Shown: positions 11,913-23,627 of the stretch, in pieces
How the letters are laid out: every line of letters begins with the position of its first letter
Position numbering within the stretch: the stretch's first letter is position 1
Assembly (NCBI GenBank): GCA_000467715.1
Contig: AJFK01000025.1
Span: 33,329 to 97,328 of the forward strand
Source: Hysterium pulicare CBS 123377
Lineage: Eukaryota; Ascomycota; Dothideomycetes; Hysteriales; Hysteriaceae
DNA length: 64,000 bases
Direction of reading: 5' to 3'
The notes under the pieces: model-generated
Told to the model about the DNA's origin: nothing
Databases searched by the model: none
What the model saw: only the letters and a program-made list of their open reading frames with translations
Made by a program: the position numbers and the translations under genes

Positions 11913-12638
11913 CGCATGTCGGTGAATTCATCTGCGGATTCTTTCACCTGATGGTCATATATTCTACCCCCAACCCAGAGCTGGATCAAGAGGGTCAAGG
12001 TAAATGCTCTCACAGTGGTAAAATCCATTCAAGGTCTGTCACCGAGCTCGGATAGTTTCGAATACGGCAACAACTTTGATATGAGTAGGTATGCAGATCG
12101 TCTATAGCTTCATATTCGTCCATACGCTTTGCGTATGAAGGAGGTGATAGAAGGATGTTACTAAGGAATTGTAATCTATATGTAAAGGTGGATATGTAAC
12201 TCAGGAAGACCAATTAGATATTAGACCCCTCATGCTAAAGCTGTCATACGTGCATAGTAACATAGCGGAGTGGAACCTGTGGAGCTCAGAGCCTTGTCGG
12301 AATTGCTATTCGGGCCATAGTAAATCGTCGATGTTATGTATGAAGCTTTTCGGCCCCCTGAGGTTGTGCGTCACTCGAGCGCTTTGGTGGAGGCGTCGCC
12401 CCGCGGGTTCGAGAACTTCGCAGCAAACCCAGAAAATGTCGCACAGATCTAACATCACACACAAGTCCTTTGTTCTCACTGTTAAACATAATACTATTGT
12501 CCATTATTGGATAAGCCTCTCCCCTTTTGTTCGTCTTTCGCAACGTTAGCTCCTAGAACACCTCTAGACCTCAGCGCCTATCTGCTGCTTGCCCCCGCCC
12601 CCATTCATTTGTTGCGGAGAGAAGTTAACCCAACCAAG
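11913..12638. other. intergenic region upstream of the OSBP gene
   Basis: Holds the ATP12 3' end and the promoter and leader of the next gene. The 12490-12600 stretch is pyrimidine-rich, as in fungal core promoters. No other feature seen. Confidence 0.45.
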
Positions 12639-15600
12639 ATGGACGGGTGAGTAAAGCTCCAATTGTCATCCCATTCTACGCCTGGCTATAAGTCATGCTC
12701 GACGATGTAATTGCTGATGATGAGCGTAGGCACAAGAGAACAAAGTCGAGCAGTGTGAAGAATCTCTTAGGGAAAGTATCCTCCAAGACAGACGTCACCG
12801 ACGCGGCAGACACCACCTCCGTCCCGCCAACTTCATCCTCCGCCTCTGTGAGCTCCCAGCAGCCCTCGATACCTTCCCACCAGAGGCATTCCTCGCGTCA
12901 CAGACCTCATCTCTCTGCAACCATGTCGCATGCTGCTCAACCAGATAACGTCCCAGCTTCGCCGAGCCAAGCCCATGCACCCTCCTCCCCCACCACGCGA
13001 GGAGCATCGATAGAACAATCTGTTAAGCTTTTCAGGGTTTTCGAGTCTTTGCGAAGTGGCGATACTGCGGCAATATCCAAGGCAGTCAGAGAGCAGTCGG
13101 CATCTGGCAGCGATGCCGGAAATCGCCTGGAGGGGACTTCCATACTACACCTTGCAATTCAATGCGCAGAGCTGCCTGTCATTGAGTTTGTGCTGTCAAA
13201 CGCAACAGCTGGCTCGGATGGCGCTATGGACATCAACGGACGAGACAAAGATGGCAACACCCCTCTCCATCTGGCAGCCACTCTTGGACGAGCGCCAGTG
13301 GTACGAATGTTACTAGATCGATCTGGAATCAATGACTCGGTCACCAATTATCAAGGGCAAACTCCACTAGACTTGGCGCGAACTCCAGAAATTTTCCAGC
13401 AATTACAACTCGCGCGGTCCATATTCATTGATACCAACGTGAAACGGATACATGAGCTGGTAACAAGTGGTGATTTGACTATCTTGGAGAAGTTGCTTCA
13501 AGACCCACGAATGCGAAGTACACTGGATGTCAACGGCGGAGAGTTAGCCACAGATCCGGCAACGGTGGAAACTGGAGGCACATTACTACACGAAGCAGCG
13601 AGAAGAAAGGATACGAAACTTATCCAGATGCTACTGCTTAATGGAGCGGACCCTTTCCGCCGAGATAGGAAAGGTAAGCTGCCCCAGGACGTCACAAAAG
13701 ACGATCGGACGCGCGCAATCCTCAAGAGATCCCCTGCAGCTGCTGCGGCGCAGCGCAGTATCCAAGAGAAGACGATATTGGGAGGGGCCACTTCACAAGC
13801 TGGTTCGGCATCGGCGGAAACTACTCTAGGTTCTAAAGAAGGCCGAGAAATGAAGGGATACTTGAAGAAGTGGACCAACTACACGAGTGGTTACAAGTTA
13901 AGGTGGTTTGTGCTTGAAGACGGCGTCCTCAGCTACTACAAACATCAAGGTAAGGTCCTACATGATAAACCCTCATTTACATCGACTGTTTGTGCAGAGT
14001 GTTTTGAACATGAAATCCGTTGACTTCCTGCAGATGACGCTGGCTCCGCCTGCAGAGGTGCTATAAACATGAAAATAGCAAAGTTGTATATGGATCCTCA
14101 AGACAAGCAGCGATTTGAAATCCAGGGCAAATCGTCCGTTAAGTATCACCTCAAAGCAAACCATCAGGTTGAGGCGAAGCGTTGGTATTGGGCTTTGAAC
14201 AATGCTATACAATGGAGCAAAGATGAAGCACGAGAGGAAGAGAAACAGCACAGCCGTGAGAATGAAGCCATGAAGCAAGCGAAGATGGAACAGCTTGATA
14301 AGCGACCGGCAAAAGAGGGTGACTCCTTGAGCATCACGAGTTCACGGCTTGCAACCAAGAACCTCATACCATGTATGTCGTCCATTTTTTCAAAGCGCAA
14401 GGCTTGTCACTAACGTTTATAGCAACGTCTCTAGGTATCCCATTGACAAGCGCGGAAGGCTCACGTTACGGTGCAAGTACTGTGGATGATGGAGACCCTA
14501 GTATTTATGAGCCGAGTGTGGCAGGCAACGAACTTGGGAAGTTGATCAGCAACGTTGGAACAGCTACAGTCGAAGGCGACGTGGATGACGATGAAGAGTA
14601 TGGTGACGATGCTAGCAGCCACGAGCTTCATAGCAACAACAAAGATGCTTTCAACATCACCGCCCAATCCGCGAAACTTCAGCTCGATCTACTGGCTCAG
14701 GTGTCGGTAGCCTTGCAGGCAGAAAGATCCAGGAACCCTACAATGCAGATTTCGGATCCAGTAGCAGTGCAAGTCCTGTCCTCATACGAATCGGCTGTTG
14801 GAAATCTCAAAGGTCTTGTTGGAGATTTGCTTCGAATATCCCGCGATCGGGATGCCTATTGGCAGTACAGACTTGACCGGGAAGCCAATGTTCGGCGCAT
14901 GTGGGAGGAAAGCATGGCACAGGTCGCAAGGGAACAAGAAGAATTGGAGACCCGAATTGGTCAGTCTGAGCTCAAACGCAGAAAGACGAAGCGTGCTCTC
15001 CGTGAGGCTCTTGAAGGATTCGAGATGAATGAATCACGACCAGTCAGTAGAGAAGGCGCCAGGGATGCTGATGAATTTGAAGCTGCACAAGAGCATAATC
15101 GAACTGAGGCGGCGGACGATGGCATGCTTCATCCTAAGTCCAGCTTCAGCTCAGCAGTCATGCGAAGGAAGTCCACTTACGCTGATCTGGCTGCCGAAAT
15201 TTCCGACTCAGATGATGACGAAGACGAGGAATTCTTCGATGCAGTTGGGGCTGGCGAAGTTGAAGTTGTGGAGATGCCTATGGGCAGTCCGGGCTTGAAA
15301 GAAACGGAAATGCCAGCATCGACAGAAGAGCTGTTTGAAGACAAGATGGCTGAAATTGTGACTGGATTCAAGGGTTACGAAGATCCACCTCGGAAGAAAC
15401 TTGCCATGGACGAGGATAACAGACCAAAGATTTCCCTTTGGGTAAGTCTTACCTTGCTTATCTGACAAAATAAGTCTGACGCGGCTACAGGCAATTCTAA
15501 AATCTATGATTGGCAAAGATATGACCAAAATGACTCTACCAGTATCCTTCAACGAGCCTACGTCACTACTCCAACGTGTTGCCGAAGATATGGAATATAC

Positions 15601-16726
15601 CGATCTACTTGATATTGCTGCGGAACGAATGGACTCTACGGAACGAATGATATACGTCGCAGCTTTCGCAGCCAGTGAATACGCTTCGACCATAGGCCGT
15701 GTTGCAAAGCCATTTAACCCTCTACTCGGAGAAACATACGAATATGCACGGCCAGATAAAGGCTATCGCTTCTTCATTGAACAAGTCAGCCATCATCCAC
15801 CCATTGGAGCCGCCTACGCAGAGTCAAAGAAATGGGATTATTATGTATGGATTATTTTAACATGCTTATTCACTACGAGAGACTGACAAGTTGAACAGGG
15901 CGAGTCTGCTGTCAAATCTAAATTCTATGGCAAATCCTTCGATATTAACCCGCTCGGAACCTGGTTCTTACGCCTGCGTCCCAATTCCGGCGGAGAGGAG
16001 CTTTACACTTGGAAGAAGGTAACTTCATCTGTCATCGGTATCATCACGGGCAATCCCACGGTCGACAACTACGGTCTGATGGAAGTCAAGAACTGGAGTA
16101 CCGGAGAAGTGTGCCAGCTTGACTTCAAACCCCGTGGATGGAAAGCATCCTCTGCCTACCAGGTCAGCGGCAAAGTGATGGCTGCTGACGGCAAGACTAG
16201 ATGGAGCATGGGCGGCCGCTGGAACGACAAAATCTACGCGCGCCTAACACCCGGCTTCGAAGACGCGGACTTCAATCCGACAAGTAAGAGCATGAAGCAT
16301 GACGACAATAAAGCATTCTTGGTTTGGGAATGCCATCCAAGACCCACAGGCATCCCGTTCAACCTAACACCATTCGTATTAACCCTAAACGCCATCCCTG
16401 ACAAACTCCGCCCCTACGTCGCTCCCACAGACACCAGACTCCGCCCCGATCAGAGAGCCATGGAAGATGGAGAGTACGATCTAGCTGCTACAGAAAAGAA
16501 CCGCGTCGAAGAGAAACAGCGCAAGAAGCGCCGAGAGCGTGAAGCGCATGGTGAGGAATTCATCTCCAAATGGTTCAAGAAAGGGAAATGCGAGACCACG
16601 GGGGAAAGTTATTGGGAGTTTAATCATGAGTACTGGAAGGTTAGACATGATGTTGCAGAGGGAGTGAAGAAGTGGGAGGAGCAGGGCTTGGAGAGGATTT
16701 TTGAGGTGGAGGATGAGGAGGAGTGA
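12639..16726 (+). CDS. oxysterol-binding protein, OSH1/SWH1 type (ankyrin-PH-ORD)
   Basis: Lipid-transfer protein that exchanges sterol and phosphoinositide at membrane contact sites. Exons: 12639-12646 (8 nt), 12730-13949, 14034-14372, 14423-15441, 15491-15844 and 15899-16726, total 1255 residues. The order is a Ser/Pro-rich N-terminus, ankyrin repeats at about 130-350 ([16 protein letters not shown] is the clearest), a PH domain from about 376 ([20 protein letters not shown]), a charged coiled-coil region, an acidic tract followed by [11 protein letters not shown] at about 792, and an OSBP-related domain from about 862. The family fingerprint EQVSHHPP is at about 959. EEFFDAVG resembles an ER-targeting FFAT motif (EFFDAxE) with the final Glu replaced by Gly. 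The first exon carries only MDG and relies on a GTGAGT donor. Confidence 0.92.
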
Positions 16727-17319
16727 ACAGTCTTTATATGTAGATAGGGAGGTGGGAGAATGTATTCTTCTCCTATACGAGTATGAATACTATTTTTTAA
16801 CCTTGTCCACTTACTAGGTAGTTGAAGCGCTTCCAGCCTTCTGGCGTCCTGCTGCATTGCGATCTGGGGTGACGTAACGGCTATGTCACGTGCGTGTTAA
16901 CGTCCAACCTTCCCGCTTCCCATTTCAACTTCTCTCTCGTTTAAACTCTGCCTTTCATGGCTATGCACTGCCACCAGGCTTTTGCCTTCTATCTGATCAA
17001 TTCGGCAGAGACTGCGTTAAGGTGAATAGTGGCTGTGCTATTTCCTGCACACAGCTAGGAGGCGTCCACTCAGCGGCTGCTACGTACAGTTTGAGGCGCC
17101 AGTCCGCCTTGTATGGCGCATACTGTGCTACAATGAAAGACCAATGGTAGTTCAGCAAGAACGGGAAAAGGCGATGCGGGTTTTCGACCGGTCAGCCGTG
17201 CCATGAGGATGGATTTTAGCCTGCCGAAGCAAATTTGGACCTCTCCCATCTTTCCCAGTCTGACATATGCCAGACTTTCGGCCAGCCCTCGTGCTTTGTG
17301 TTTTCTTCTCTCTTAAGCA
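16727..17319. other. intergenic spacer
   Basis: 593 bp between tandem genes. A CACGTG box lies at 16887-16892 inside TCACGTGCGTG. Nothing else is recognisable. Confidence 0.45.
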
Positions 17320-20300
17320 ATGGAAGCCGTCGGAGCTGGAGCTAGCGTCCTCACTTTCATCGGCTTCGCGTTGCAGTCGACGGAGGTCATTTACGAACTG
17401 CTTTCGGACATCAAACAAGCCCCTCAGCAGATTACGAGCCTCGTTGAAACAGTCCAACGTCTGAGTTCCGTGCTCAAACGATTCGAGACATGTCGCGCAG
17501 TCACCTCTTTACAGGACGCGGCTCATGGTGGAGAGATTACGGCTCTAATCAAGAGATGTAAGGACGATGTGTCCCGTTATGAGCAGGAGTTGCACAAGAT
17601 GGTGGTAAAGCCCAATGGCAGCTTTATTAAGGATCTTCGACAAAAACTAAAGGCCACGATTCATGATAAGTACTTACGACAAATGGAAACTGTCATACAA
17701 AGCCACATTGCATCTCTTACCTTTCACCTCAGCCTACTACAATCGTATGCAATATCTCTATATACCGCCCTTACCATGCTAATAGCTTGATAGAGACACG
17801 GTCTTGAAATCCGGGGACGATCTCAATTCTCTAAGTGGGGAGTTCGTTCAGATCACAGGTCACACTAGAAATATGTCAACGTCCTTACAACAACAAACCA
17901 GTTCCATCTGCGACATCAACAAAAGTATATGCAACTTCCAGGATGCCTATGTTTCAGACCATGGTTCTATCCACACCACCCTCAGCACTCTGCAGACTAC
18001 TACCGATGCTCTTCCCCGCATGATCTCTACCGAATCTCATAATACCACTAGACTCCTTCACGATCTTCAAAACAAGATTGATCTTCTCTCGGCTCAATTC
18101 CATGCGTCCGTGCATGTACATCCACGTTCCGAGGCCGCTTTACCGGAAGGGAGTGAACCAGATAATGAATGCTCCACTGCCAACGCTGTAGATGACTCTG
18201 AGCTGGTCAAATGTATTGATCGACTGAGTCGTCTGGTCAACGTCAATGGCTGCATCATGGGATATGACGAGATGCAAGAAATTGCTGATGACGTGGAGAT
18301 ATTGCTGAAGTTGGCATGGGAAATGAGAAACATCCGGAACCCGAACACAAATCCTGGTGCCATCACAGAAGAGCAGCTTAGCAACAATGAAGATATAAAG
18401 GTCCTTAAACGAATTTGGAATCTCTTCCAAGGGTCAAGCTCACTACCTGTCAACAAAGGATGTGCGTAGTACCTTTGAGGCCGCGGTACGCTAGACTGAC
18501 TTTTGCGAAGGCAAGCGCCCCATTCCCTGCGACAACGAATTCGTAATTCAACAGGAATCGAATATCAAAAAGTATGACACCAAGTTGGGCGCTCTGACCG
18601 TCCAAACGCATAATAGACGGCGGAAACGACACGATTCCCGAAATAGCGGAGATTCTAGTCGCATACTCCAAGACTACATCGCCAAGATTCGTTTTATACC
18701 CAAGAACACTAAGCAGCGAGCTATAATTACCGCTGCGGCCTATCAGATAGGATTCAGTTATTCTACTATCTTGATGACGTCTTTCTCAGCAAACCCAATT
18801 TTGCCAAAGGGCTCACTCGTTTTCACGCTTGTAATAAACGGGCGAATTGATGAGTTTCGCAGGCTTCTCGCAGACGGCAAGGCATCTGTAAGAGATCATG
18901 ATGAGTTTGGAGCATCCCTTCTTCATGTATGTAACGAATATCTATCCCTGAAAGTGGTTTAAACTTTGTCACTTATGGATGTTAGTATGCAGCCAGTTCT
19001 TCTCAGCGGGAGATATGTCAATTCCTCATTGATAATTATGCTGATATTGATGAAATGGCAAACTGCTCAGGCTCTCTATATGAACAGTTAGTGATACCTA
19101 TGCAAGCATGGTGAAGAAGCCATAACCGCTAAACTTTCTACTCGTCTAGTACGCTAACACCTCTCCATGTTATGTTAGAGAACCGTAAAAATATCGCCAG
19201 AGAGCTAAACGTCTACAAGGTGTTGCTTGATGCTGGTGCAGATCCGACATTGGTACATAGTCAAGGAATCTTCGATAGCGGTGAGGGCCTTTTTATGACT
19301 CCGGTAAGAGACTTTCTGCTTCCTGTATTATTTCATTGTTCATGAGTGTTTCAGGAAATATCGCGCATGGTTTTGGATCGAGGCCAATACTACTTGAATT
19401 TAGAACACAGATTCAATGATGGCAGCACACCACTTTTGAAAGTCTGCTATACATTATACAAGGATAGTATTGTGGACAGCCTTAGGTTCCTGATACAAAG
19501 GGGCGCAAATATCCATGCTCGCAATGATAGGGGGCAAAATTGTCTGCATGTTGTGTTAGACACCATAGATTCTCCACTCCGAACTAAAGTATATCGAGAT
19601 GCATTGCTGTTGTTAGTCAAACACGGCGCTGATCTCTCCGCGGTAGACTATGATGGATGGACAGTGTGCGATATCGCTTACAAACTCGATTTGCAACATA
19701 ACGGTTATCCGGGCTGTGGAAGCTTCAAAGGAGATCTTTGGGACTTTGTTCTCCAGGAGTGTGGTTACGATATCTCGGAATTTCGGAAAGAACACCCCCG
19801 AGAACCGCTCTATACTCGATTATACAACCGTGATCATTTCGAGTGGCTCTGGAAGGGAAAAGAAAGCGACTGTCCTTACTATGACGGCCCTGATCGATGG
19901 CATCCTAATAAATGCTATGATTGTGGTAGGGGAGGTTGCTACGAGTGGTCTCTAGAATTTATTAGAGAGCATATTAAAATATGGGAGGAAGAGGAAAGAA
20001 TTAGAAAGAACCAGTCTGACCAGTCTGATCAGAAAAGGCAGTGGCAGGACTCGAGTGAGGAAGTAGAAGAGTCGCTGGATAGCCAAGACGAGTTGCTCGC
20101 CTCTCAGGACAACACTTATGAATCACCAACCAAAGATGGTAATAAATCAAGCCCCGACGCTAGCCCCATCAACGACACGCTTCTTCCCTCCGAAGACACC
20201 GTTGACCATGGCATCGAACACCCTGGCTCCGGAATTATCCTTCCCATCACAAACGATATGGTTATGGAAGAAGTTATCGACAGTCCCTATGACCAACGCG

Positions 20301-20464
20301 AACAAGTTTCATCTCCACCTCCGCCTGCAATCGACCCCTTCGAACTGACCTGGTCCTCAACAGACAACCCCTGGTCCACATCTCACTCGCTAGTCGACGA
20401 ATGGGGTTCTGACAGGACCTCGGAGGTCAATGACGAGGGATTATTGGAGAATCCTTGGAATTGA
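17320..20464 (+). CDS. ankyrin-repeat protein with fungal STAND-type N-terminal domain
   Basis: Likely signalling or incompatibility-type protein. Exons: 17320-17744, 17794-18461, 18511-18926, 18986-19086, 19150-19303 and 19355-20464, total 957 residues; introns are 49-63 nt. The start MEAVGAGASVLTFIGFALQS is typical of the fungal PigL_N/Helo-like domain found at the N-terminus of NLR-like proteins. A helical region follows (SICDINKSICNFQ...). No NACHT or NB-ARC P-loop is visible. Ankyrin-like repeats begin at about residue 470 (LLHYAASSSQREICQFLI, LTPLHVMLENR, RGANIHARNDRGQNCLHVV, GADLSAVDYDGWTV). The C-terminus has a Cys-rich patch (CYDCGRGGCYEW) and then a long acidic, disordered tail. Splice joins restore ankyrin consensus, which supports the model. 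Function is inferred from domains only. Confidence 0.8.
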
Positions 20465-21106
20465 GTTACATCTGGGACGATTCGAGGGGTTGGGAGATCT
20501 AGTTTGGCATAAGGAGGTTTGAGTGTAGTGGTGAGGAAAAGGGGTGTTTTCAAATTATTTCAGCGTTTGTATCTCAAAAAGGGGTTACTTGAGTTCTGCT
20601 TGGCATATGTCAACTCATTCGTGTCTTTGAAACTATCTTTTCCGCCGGTTGAAAGCACAGTTCAAGCACCGTCCACTCACTCCCACCCACGTATGAATTG
20701 TGTTAACTTTCGGGTCGCTTTAGTGCTAACTGGACGACGTTCCAGGGAAGGAAAATGAATGGGAGGTGTTTGGCAATAGACAGTTACCAAAGAACTGCCT
20801 CTTTTGCACTCAAGAATAACTGACTGAATTCTACGCCAACCTGTTCAACTCGTTGTCATTAGAATGTATTGCGTTCACATGACGTTGGTTGACTCCAGCC
20901 GTACGCGCAGACAAATCAGCGTTGCACGTGACTAAGGAAGAATAGCCGATATTGGGAATGCTAATCATATCTCTGATTAGTGCCGAGAATGCCATTGAAT
21001 TATTTTGGAATGTAGAAAAGACTGGGTGGTTTTCTTAGCGTAAAGAGTGAGAAAGAAATGAGAGCCTCGATCCTTCCTTCGCTGCAAGTCCTCATAAAAG
21101 ACTATT
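20465..21106. other. convergent intergenic spacer
   Basis: Lies between the 3' ends of the ankyrin gene and the transporter. A CACGTG box is at 20925-20930. No gene evident. Confidence 0.45.
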
Positions 21107-23014
21107 TCAATCTTCACGATTCCTAAAGTACACCCAATCATACAAATCCTTCGGCTCCTCCTCTCCGAAGCCAAACCTCCACTTGATCCTAGCAATCTGA
21201 AAATCTAGCTGATTTTTCAACGAAATCTCGAAAATGTTATTCAGCTGCTCAAGACTGAAGTCGGCGGTTTCTCTTATAAGGAAATAATTCACTGCCCAAA
21301 GCAGGATGTTCAGAGCAGCAAAAAGACAAAGTAAACCCCTACTACTCATCGCATAGGCGAGTTGGGGCACCACCAGGGCCAGGATACCATTACCCAGCAT
21401 GTTCCAGAAGACTGCAAAGCTCATTCCGACTTCGCGATTAACCAGCGGGAAGACCTCTGCCGCAAGAGTGAAGGCAATGGGACCTACGCCAAAGGAGTAT
21501 GCTAAGACAAATAGGTATAGGAAGACGATGACCACAGCCGGTCTCGAGGCATTGCTGTGGCTAGACTCGTAGCCTGCGACACCAGCAATAAGAAAGCTTA
21601 AGGCCATGAGTGGGAACGACAAGTTGAGCAAGAAGCGGCGACCACGTTTTGGATTGTCGATTGTACCCCAGGAGAAAGATACAAAGAGGCAGTTAGCCAG
21701 GCCGATCCCGAACGACATCCAAAGGGCATGCATTTTGGCTGCATGCGTGGGTTCGACTTTCCCTTTCCCTGATGTTTTATCATCTTCGAGACCAGAGAAC
21801 AGTGATGTACCCATGAAAAACAGGATGTTCGCTCCGCAGAGCACTTGAGATACCATGATCAGGACCGCAGAGAGGTTGGCGTTGAGCATGCGTTGCGATT
21901 GAAATAACCGCGCAAATCGGGTCCAAGGCTTGGTTTTTTTGACCTCAGCCTGGTAATGGCCCTCGAAAATATTCTGCTCTGCATGCGTCATTTCGATGCC
22001 ATTCCCCTCACTAGACCGCGTCGCCTTGAAGTATAGTGTTTCTGCTTGAAGTTGTGCGTGCATAAGCAGCAAATCCCGACTGGCCAATATCGGCTCTCCT
22101 CGGAGACGTTTCATAGCTTTGTATGCTTCCGGAATACGGTCTCGTTTAAGGAGCCACCTTGGGCTTTCAGCGCTACATAGCACAAAGGGAAGGAGTACAG
22201 CGGCCGGTATCAAAGCAGCACCCATTTGATTATGCCAGTTGTCGTGCACAATGAGGTTGGCTGCAGACCCAAGCATGATCCCAAAGGCGTCCATAGCTTG
22301 CCAACTAGTCAAGAGCGTGCCACGTACAGGTGTGGGAGAGATCTCGGCAATGTAAATAGGTGTGACCGACGCCTTTGCTCCCATGCCAATGCCAGAGATA
22401 ATCCGAGTGCATAGTAGACCTTCCCAAGTTGTTGTATAGGCGGAGCCAATGCAGCCAGCGAGGCTAAATAGTGCTGCGATGAAGACGGCTCCACGCCTAC
22501 CAGCGACGTATTCGTTCAGAGGATCGGATAACCAGCAACCGACAGCAGCAGCGGAGAAGTAGCTTATGGAATTCACTCCGCCGAATATCCACGTGTCTTG
22601 CTTGTGCTTTGTCGGATTGCCTAATTCCACATTCAATCCCATTCCCACCCACCACGTGAGATTAGCCTCGTTAAGATTGGATTGATTCCATCCTTGAACA
22701 ATGGCTGCAAGACAGCAAGTGGTAAATGTAACCAGGAAGCCACCGGTGAGCCGCTTGATCTGAACGATAAGCTTCCCATTTTGTTCGGCCTCGAGCGCTC
22801 GCCTCTCTGTGGGTCGGAGTCCGGGAACGTGGTTCAAACTAACACCCGGCTCTCTAGCAAGTCTTCCGCCGCGGACGAGTACGTCTTCATCTACAATACC
22901 TTCGAGCTGATATTGTTTGAAGAAATATCTCACTTGTTCATCGAGCGTTTCCACGAAGGCAGGTTTTCTCAAGGGGTTATTGATGTATGCTTTCTGAGGA
23001 TGGATGGCGTCCAT
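21107..23014 (-). CDS. MFS sugar/polyol transporter-like protein
   Basis: Plasma-membrane carrier of the sugar porter family. A single uninterrupted frame of 635 residues. A ~95-residue hydrophilic N-terminus precedes the first membrane segment. Family signatures seen: AGRRGAVFIAALFSLAG after TM2 (the GRR motif), GIGMGAKASVTPIYIAEISP (the signature before TM5), AESPRWLLKRDR (the PESPRWL motif with Ala for Pro) and GTIDNPKRGRR. The last motif, normally PETKG after TM12, is RETADFSLEQL here, so the Pro and Lys-Gly are lost while the E-T pair and the following SLEQL helix are kept. Long cytosolic ends resemble fungal inositol/sugar carrier relatives. The substrate is unknown. It is divergent from the next ankyrin gene. 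Confidence 0.88.
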   Translation of the reverse strand: MDAIHPQKAYINNPLRKPAFVETLDEQVRYFFKQYQLEGIVDEDVLVRGGRLAREPGVSLNHVPGLRPTERRALEAEQNGKLIVQIKRLTGGFLVTFTTCCLAAIVQGWNQSNLNEANLTWWVGMGLNVELGNPTKHKQDTWIFGGVNSISYFSAAAVGCWLSDPLNEYVAGRRGAVFIAALFSLAGCIGSAYTTTWEGLLCTRIISGIGMGAKASVTPIYIAEISPTPVRGTLLTSWQAMDAFGIMLGSAANLIVHDNWHNQMGAALIPAAVLLPFVLCSAESPRWLLKRDRIPEAYKAMKRLRGEPILASRDLLLMHAQLQAETLYFKATRSSEGNGIEMTHAEQNIFEGHYQAEVKKTKPWTRFARLFQSQRMLNANLSAVLIMVSQVLCGANILFFMGTSLFSGLEDDKTSGKGKVEPTHAAKMHALWMSFGIGLANCLFVSFSWGTIDNPKRGRRFLLNLSFPLMALSFLIAGVAGYESSHSNASRPAVVIVFLYLFVLAYSFGVGPIAFTLAAEVFPLVNREVGMSFAVFWNMLGNGILALVVPQLAYAMSSRGLLCLFAALNILLWAVNYFLIRETADFSLEQLNNIFEISLKNQLDFQIARIKWRFGFGEEEPKDLYDWVYFRNRED

Positions 23015-23627
23015 AGCCTAGCTGATGGGGGATCAGCTTTAGATGTACCTGGTTTAGGTTGTAATGACTTACTACTGGACTGGAATCACTGGTTCGAATT
23101 CTTTGGGAAAGTGAAATTTAGTACAGCGCGATTGCTTCGAGAGTGCTGAAATCGTATCTAGCTCCAGTATCGTTCGCTTGCCTAACTTAGATATATAAGA
23201 GCTAAGTCTGGCATTGAGAAAAGGCTGAGTCGATCACGTGATCAGGCTGATGAGGAGGCAACAAGGCTGCAAGTCGTGGCTTGCAGATTGCATTCGCCAC
23301 TCCAGCTTTGCATAGCTTGGCATCCAATGCTTTATCGCGGGGGCAGAATTGGCGTCCGAATAGAAGTTGAAACACGGCCCAGAAGTGATCATGTGTTGCA
23401 CAAACGTTCAATTCAACCTTGGATTACGCCTCGGCGTTCAAGAAGGCGCAGCCAGTAGTATGGCACCACGGAGTTTGCATTAGTGTCGATTATCTAGCTC
23501 GAGGCCGAGCCGTTTCCCAGTTCAGTGAGCCTATGTGTGCTGCATACGTCATCGAAACTACTGCTCTCGACCCTCGACCCCTCCACGTCGCTCAAATCCT
23601 CTTTAAGGTCTTCACTTTGAGCCGAAG
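23015..23627. promoter_or_regulatory. divergent promoter, MFS transporter / ankyrin gene
   Basis: 613 bp between divergent starts. It carries a perfect 12-bp palindrome GATCACGTGATC at 23232-23243 containing an E-box core, a plausible bHLH-type or other dimeric factor site. Confidence 0.45.

Noticed and set aside
13498-13878. 126-codon antisense frame
   Set aside because: Antisense to the ankyrin region of the OSBP gene; no motif.
15208-15693. 161-codon antisense frame
   Set aside because: Antisense to OSBP exons and crosses a well-supported intron.
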